64,000 nt of DNA, taken from NCBI GenBank assembly GCA_021292105.1, contig CM037869.1, positions 50,155,234-50,219,233 of the forward strand. The letters are read 5' to 3'. Position numbers and translations under genes: made by a program. This document shows, piece after piece, positions 60,858 through 64,000 of this stretch (position 1 is the stretch's first letter; each line of letters opens with the position of its first letter). This DNA is from Anadara kagoshimensis (lineage: Eukaryota; Mollusca; Bivalvia; Arcoida; Arcidae). Under the pieces are notes generated by a model, which was given only the letters and a program-made list of their open reading frames with translations, did no database searches and was not told where the DNA came from.

Positions 60858-62047
60858 ATTCTGTTTACCAATATACAGAAATGCAAGTAAAAAAGTTGAT
60901 GATATAACATGTTTGTGTCAATTTTGTATATAGAACACACGGACATGGGAAAAGGACAAATACAAAGAAGAACAGGACAAACATAAAACGGACATGGCGA
61001 ATGAAACTTACGTATGATAGGTATTGTTGGGTTATGGTCTCTGGAAAGTCAAGGGCGTCTAAAATATAGGTTCATATTCAATGTGATCTGGCGAAAAAGT
61101 CAAACGGAAGACACGATAATTAAATAATACTTTACAAGAAAAAGATATGGACTGGAATAGGACCGGAAATTTCTCTCCAAGGCTTGGTTGCAGTATTTTG
61201 AAAAGTATGGCTAAAATATTCCGACAGAGTGCATACCAACACGGAAGAGTCTATATAATATTAAAAAGGACCGTATATAAAGGCTATTTTAACAAATGAA
61301 CGCGTAGGCGCGAACACACGCATACCACAACAAAGTATTACTAATACCATCTACCCGGCTTTCTGTATTAGACCTGTAAATAGTATAAAAATAGACTCGA
61401 CCGTGCTTATAGACACTCCGCCAAACACATCACGTACACATCGGAGTACAGAAATAACACGATATGTTTGGAACTGCAGTATGACTGTATAACAAATAAT
61501 TTTTTTAAAAAGAACATGGTGACAGTATTCCGAAAAGACGTGAATGTACAATTAGTGTACATGATCAGAATTTGTCGAAATATATACCATGGGAAATACA
61601 GCATTGTTATACCACAAATACTTAACTATAAAGTTGGGTATACGGATGATAGTATTCTTAAAATATCAAAGTTTTATCTATATACATCTATTTACATCAT
61701 TTTACATTACAGATCTGTCGAAAAGTCTAAAATTGAGGTAACGAAAAGAATATCCAAACTGGCTGTCAGTAGGTGAAACATGGATAGCTAGTTTTAGAAA
61801 AGCTTTTGAGAGGTAGAAAAAACTGTTTAAAGCTTTTGGAATATAGCTGATAGGGGGATTAGCTTAACTAACCGTTTCGGTACTAATTTGTATTAACCTT
61901 TCGACAGGCCTGCAATGTATAGAGGTCGACTACATAATATCTAGTATCTTAGTATCGTGTCACACTCAATACATAAATAATCGGAAAATGTTTAACAGTA
62001 AATTTGTTACTAAGTTCGTGGGAAAAAATACTTCAAGATCGGAAATA
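60858..62047 (-). other. LINE inter-ORF region with nested F3 MITE
   Basis: No LINE protein is recognisable here. Part is explained by an F3 copy at 61706-61921; the remainder (60858-61705, 61922-62047) is probably the native spacer between ORF1 and ORF2, or degraded coding sequence. Open frames at 61351-61776 are not supported. Confidence 0.55.
61706..61921. mobile_element. F3 MITE nested in the LINE
   Basis: Ends TACATTACAGATCTGTCGAA and its near-complement TTCGACAGGCCTGCAATGTA, bounded by TA. Same family as 23671-23889. It must be younger than the LINE insertion, or have travelled with the LINE. Confidence 0.65.
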
Positions 62048-63272
62048 TTACAGTTTCGTTGCTAAATCGCGCACTAGATCCTCCATAATGTTAAAACGTT
62101 TCGGGCCGATGTGTTTGGTGAATTTGCGCGTAATAACATAAGTAATGTCAATAATATTGTTTTGTGTCATACATTGTAGGAGTTTTCTTCCGGCGCCGTG
62201 TTCCCCGTCATCGTGATATCCCTCGTGTAGTTTACCATCTCTGTCTCTGAATCTATAGACGAGTATGCGATGATGCGCGCGGGCCGCCTCTGGATCACAT
62301 GCGATTTTTTTACATATTGCGGACACTGTTGACTGTATTACATCGCGTTGCATAACCTGTAAATTGGTTTCCAGCTTCCGTAGTGCTAGCCGTTTCAACT
62401 GTAATGTTATCTAAAACCGTTTGTTCTTCTTGTCCGACTGACAAAATATCTTCAGCTCGGATCATTGGTATTTTTTCCCGGTAAACACTTCCGTTATTGA
62501 AGATAATTTTGTCTTTGACAATTCGTGTTTGCACATTTTGCTGTGTGTAGTTTTCGCGAACTTTGACCAGTTTTTTCCTTTGCTCAACAACTGGGACTGG
62601 GGATTGTGGTGTAATATAGAAGGGCAGTTCAACTTTCTGTTCTTTCTTTTGCTTTTGCGCTGCCAGAATATCGTCTTTCTGCATACGATTAACAAGTCGA
62701 CCAGTGATGGAACGTGGTTTTCCTCCAGTTTTATTGTAAGGACCGTTACGGTGTATATTAACAAAATCTACATTTATATCAAAAAGTTCTTTCAGGAGTT
62801 TTGGGATGTCAACTTTCAGGTTTTCCCCCCGATTTTCCGCCAAGTTGTGTATTAAAATGTTGTCTCGCATTGAACGACCTTTCAAGTCAAGTATTTCGGA
62901 AGCTTGTTCCGTTACCTTGCGATCCAAATTGATAACAACTGATTTTAGGAGTTCTATTTCTCTTACAAGTTCGGAATTTGTACGTTTTAGAGAGACAATT
63001 TCTGAAGCATTATCTTCAGACTGCTGTGCAATATAATGTACTTTACAATCAAGGCCATCCTTTGCCCAAACATCTGCCTTCAATTCATCCACAGTATATT
63101 TAAGCTGGTCATATTGTACTAATCGTGTGTTAATTTCGCGTAGACTGTCCTGTATACCAGGTAAAGTACTTAAAGCGTTACTTACTTCTACCGGTAACAT
63201 GTTACCTTGTACTGGTGATGAGTACTTTTCACGATTTGGTTTTGTAGTTTGTTTATGTCCTTCAAAGTTCAT
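62048..63272 (-). pseudogene. LINE ORF1 (coiled coil plus RRM), one frameshift
   Basis: 63272-62310 encodes 320 residues: N-terminal tail, heptad-like coiled coil at about 35-130, then an RRM-like start (MRDNILIHNLAE at about 135) and a C-terminal RNA-binding part (DILAAQKQKK, YREKIPMIRAEDIL). This is the usual L1-type ORF1p plan: trimerising coiled coil, RRM and CTD, an RNA chaperone of the retrotransposition particle. An overlapping frame, 62398-62048, one base out of register, carries a further domain (ARAHHRILVYRFRDRDGKLH, HDDGEHGAGRKLLQ, FTKHIGPKRFNIME). It is either the frameshifted continuation of ORF1 or a separate small ORF; the overlap of 89 bp argues for a frameshift. Confidence 0.8.
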
Positions 63273-63439
63273 ATTTTATGAAAATCTCACTAAAAATCCA
63301 AAATAGCAGATTCCTGAAGTAATATGTTAAATCCTGATGCCAAAATTGACTTCAGTTTCGCCTTTTTTCGCCCAAAATTTGACTTTTTACAGAGACCAAA
63401 AAACACCGTCTACACTGCTGACATTCGCTCACTCACCCC

Positions 63440-64000
63440 AATTTGAGCCAAATTTTTGATAGATTGAAAAAAGTCGCTTTGAACCAAATTTTTGATAGAT
63501 TAAAAAAGTCACTTTGAGCCAAATTTTTGATAGATTAAAAAAGTTGCTTTGAGCCAAATTTTTGATAGATTAAAAAGAGTCCCTTTGAGCCAAAGTTTTG
63601 ATAGATTAAAAAAGTCGTTTTGAGCCAAAGTTTTGATAGATTAAAAAAAAGTCACTTTGAGCCAAATTTTTGATAGATTAAAAAGGTCGCTTTAGCCAAA
63701 TTTTTGATAGATTGAAAAAAGCTACTTTGAGCCAAATTTTTGATAGATTAAAAAAAGCAACATTGAGCCAAATTTTGATAGATTAAAAAAGTCGCTTTGA
63801 GTCAAATTTTTGATATATTAAAAAAGTCGCTTTGAGCCAAATTTTTGATAGATTAAAAAAGTTGCTTTGAGTCAAAGTTTTGATGGAATAAAGAAGTCAC
63901 TTTAAACCAAATTTTTGATAGATTAAAAAAGTCGTTTTGAGCCAAAGTTTTAATAGATTAAAAAAGTCACTTTGAGCCAAATGTTTGATAGATTAAAAAA
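63440..64000. repeat. 35-bp minisatellite, right block
   Basis: Sixteen or so units of the same 35-bp repeat as 56403-56649, running off the window. Units vary mainly in SRCTTT and in A-run length. Confidence 0.93.

Larger units (their letters stand above)
56650..63439 (-). mobile_element. Full-length but defective Tx1/L1-like LINE in MARS2 intron 6
   Basis: About 6.8 kb, antisense to MARS2. Order on the minus strand: short 5' UTR (63273-63439), ORF1 (63272 down to 62048), a ~1.2-kb inter-ORF region containing a nested F3 element, ORF2 with endonuclease, reverse transcriptase and CCHC-type knuckle (60857 down to 57012), 3' UTR and an A tail seen as a T run at 56650-56661. Both flanks are the 35-bp minisatellite, and TTTGAGCCAAAT stands next to both ends, so the target duplication coincides with the repeat unit. 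The full 5' end suggests complete reverse transcription. Several frameshifts make it inactive. Confidence 0.9.

Noticed and set aside
61468-61776. 102-aa + strand ORF within the LINE
   Set aside because: Antisense to the LINE, overlapping the nested F3 element, with no domain.

Overview
The window is a piece of a eukaryotic nuclear genome, AT-rich (roughly two thirds A+T by eye), with small exons separated by long introns full of transposon debris. The mix of tRNA-derived SINEs, a Tx1/L1-type LINE, many palindromic or long-inverted-repeat non-autonomous DNA elements and animal-type protein sequences points to a lophotrochozoan, most likely a bivalve mollusc. That assignment is inferred from repeat style; nothing here fixes a species.

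Only two host genes can be supported, both on the + strand. (1) The last two coding exons of FAIM (Fas apoptotic inhibitory molecule), at 8451-8500 and 13563-13709, separated by a 5.06-kb intron; earlier exons lie upstream, probably outside the window. (2) The first six coding exons of MARS2 (mitochondrial methionyl-tRNA synthetase), 41441-56128. They encode about 233 residues, with the HIGH signature split across intron 1; the rest, including the KMSKS loop, lies beyond 64000. All splice phases agree in both genes.

Layout. 0.6-13.5 kb: FAIM 3' part, crowded with a foldback-like repeat family (called F1 here) that often occurs as convergent inverted pairs. 13.9-27.1 kb: gene-free DNA with degenerate tandem repeats, microsatellites, SINE copies and small palindromic elements. 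27.14-40.06 kb: a 12.9-kb structure made of about 62 monomers of a ~196-bp satellite, enclosed by ~0.3-0.5-kb inverted repeats. It looks like a giant foldback element whose interior has expanded into satellite DNA, much of it organised as a three-monomer, ~590-bp higher-order repeat. 40.06-41.44 kb: microsatellites, an hAT-like remnant and the MARS2 upstream region. 41.44-64 kb: MARS2, whose introns hold nested elements, several with target-site duplications visible by eye: SINEs, a CACTA-type hairpin, a CAGGGA-ended MITE family, a TTGACG-ended MITE carrying a SINE, and two LINE relics. In intron 6 a full-length (~6.8 kb) but broken Tx1/L1-like LINE lies antisense inside a 35-bp minisatellite; a 47-bp tandem duplication frameshifts its ORF2.

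No rRNA, functional tRNA, CRISPR array, operon or other prokaryotic feature is present. The two genes have no evident functional link; they are simply neighbours separated by repeats. The object most worth following up is the satellite-filled foldback element.
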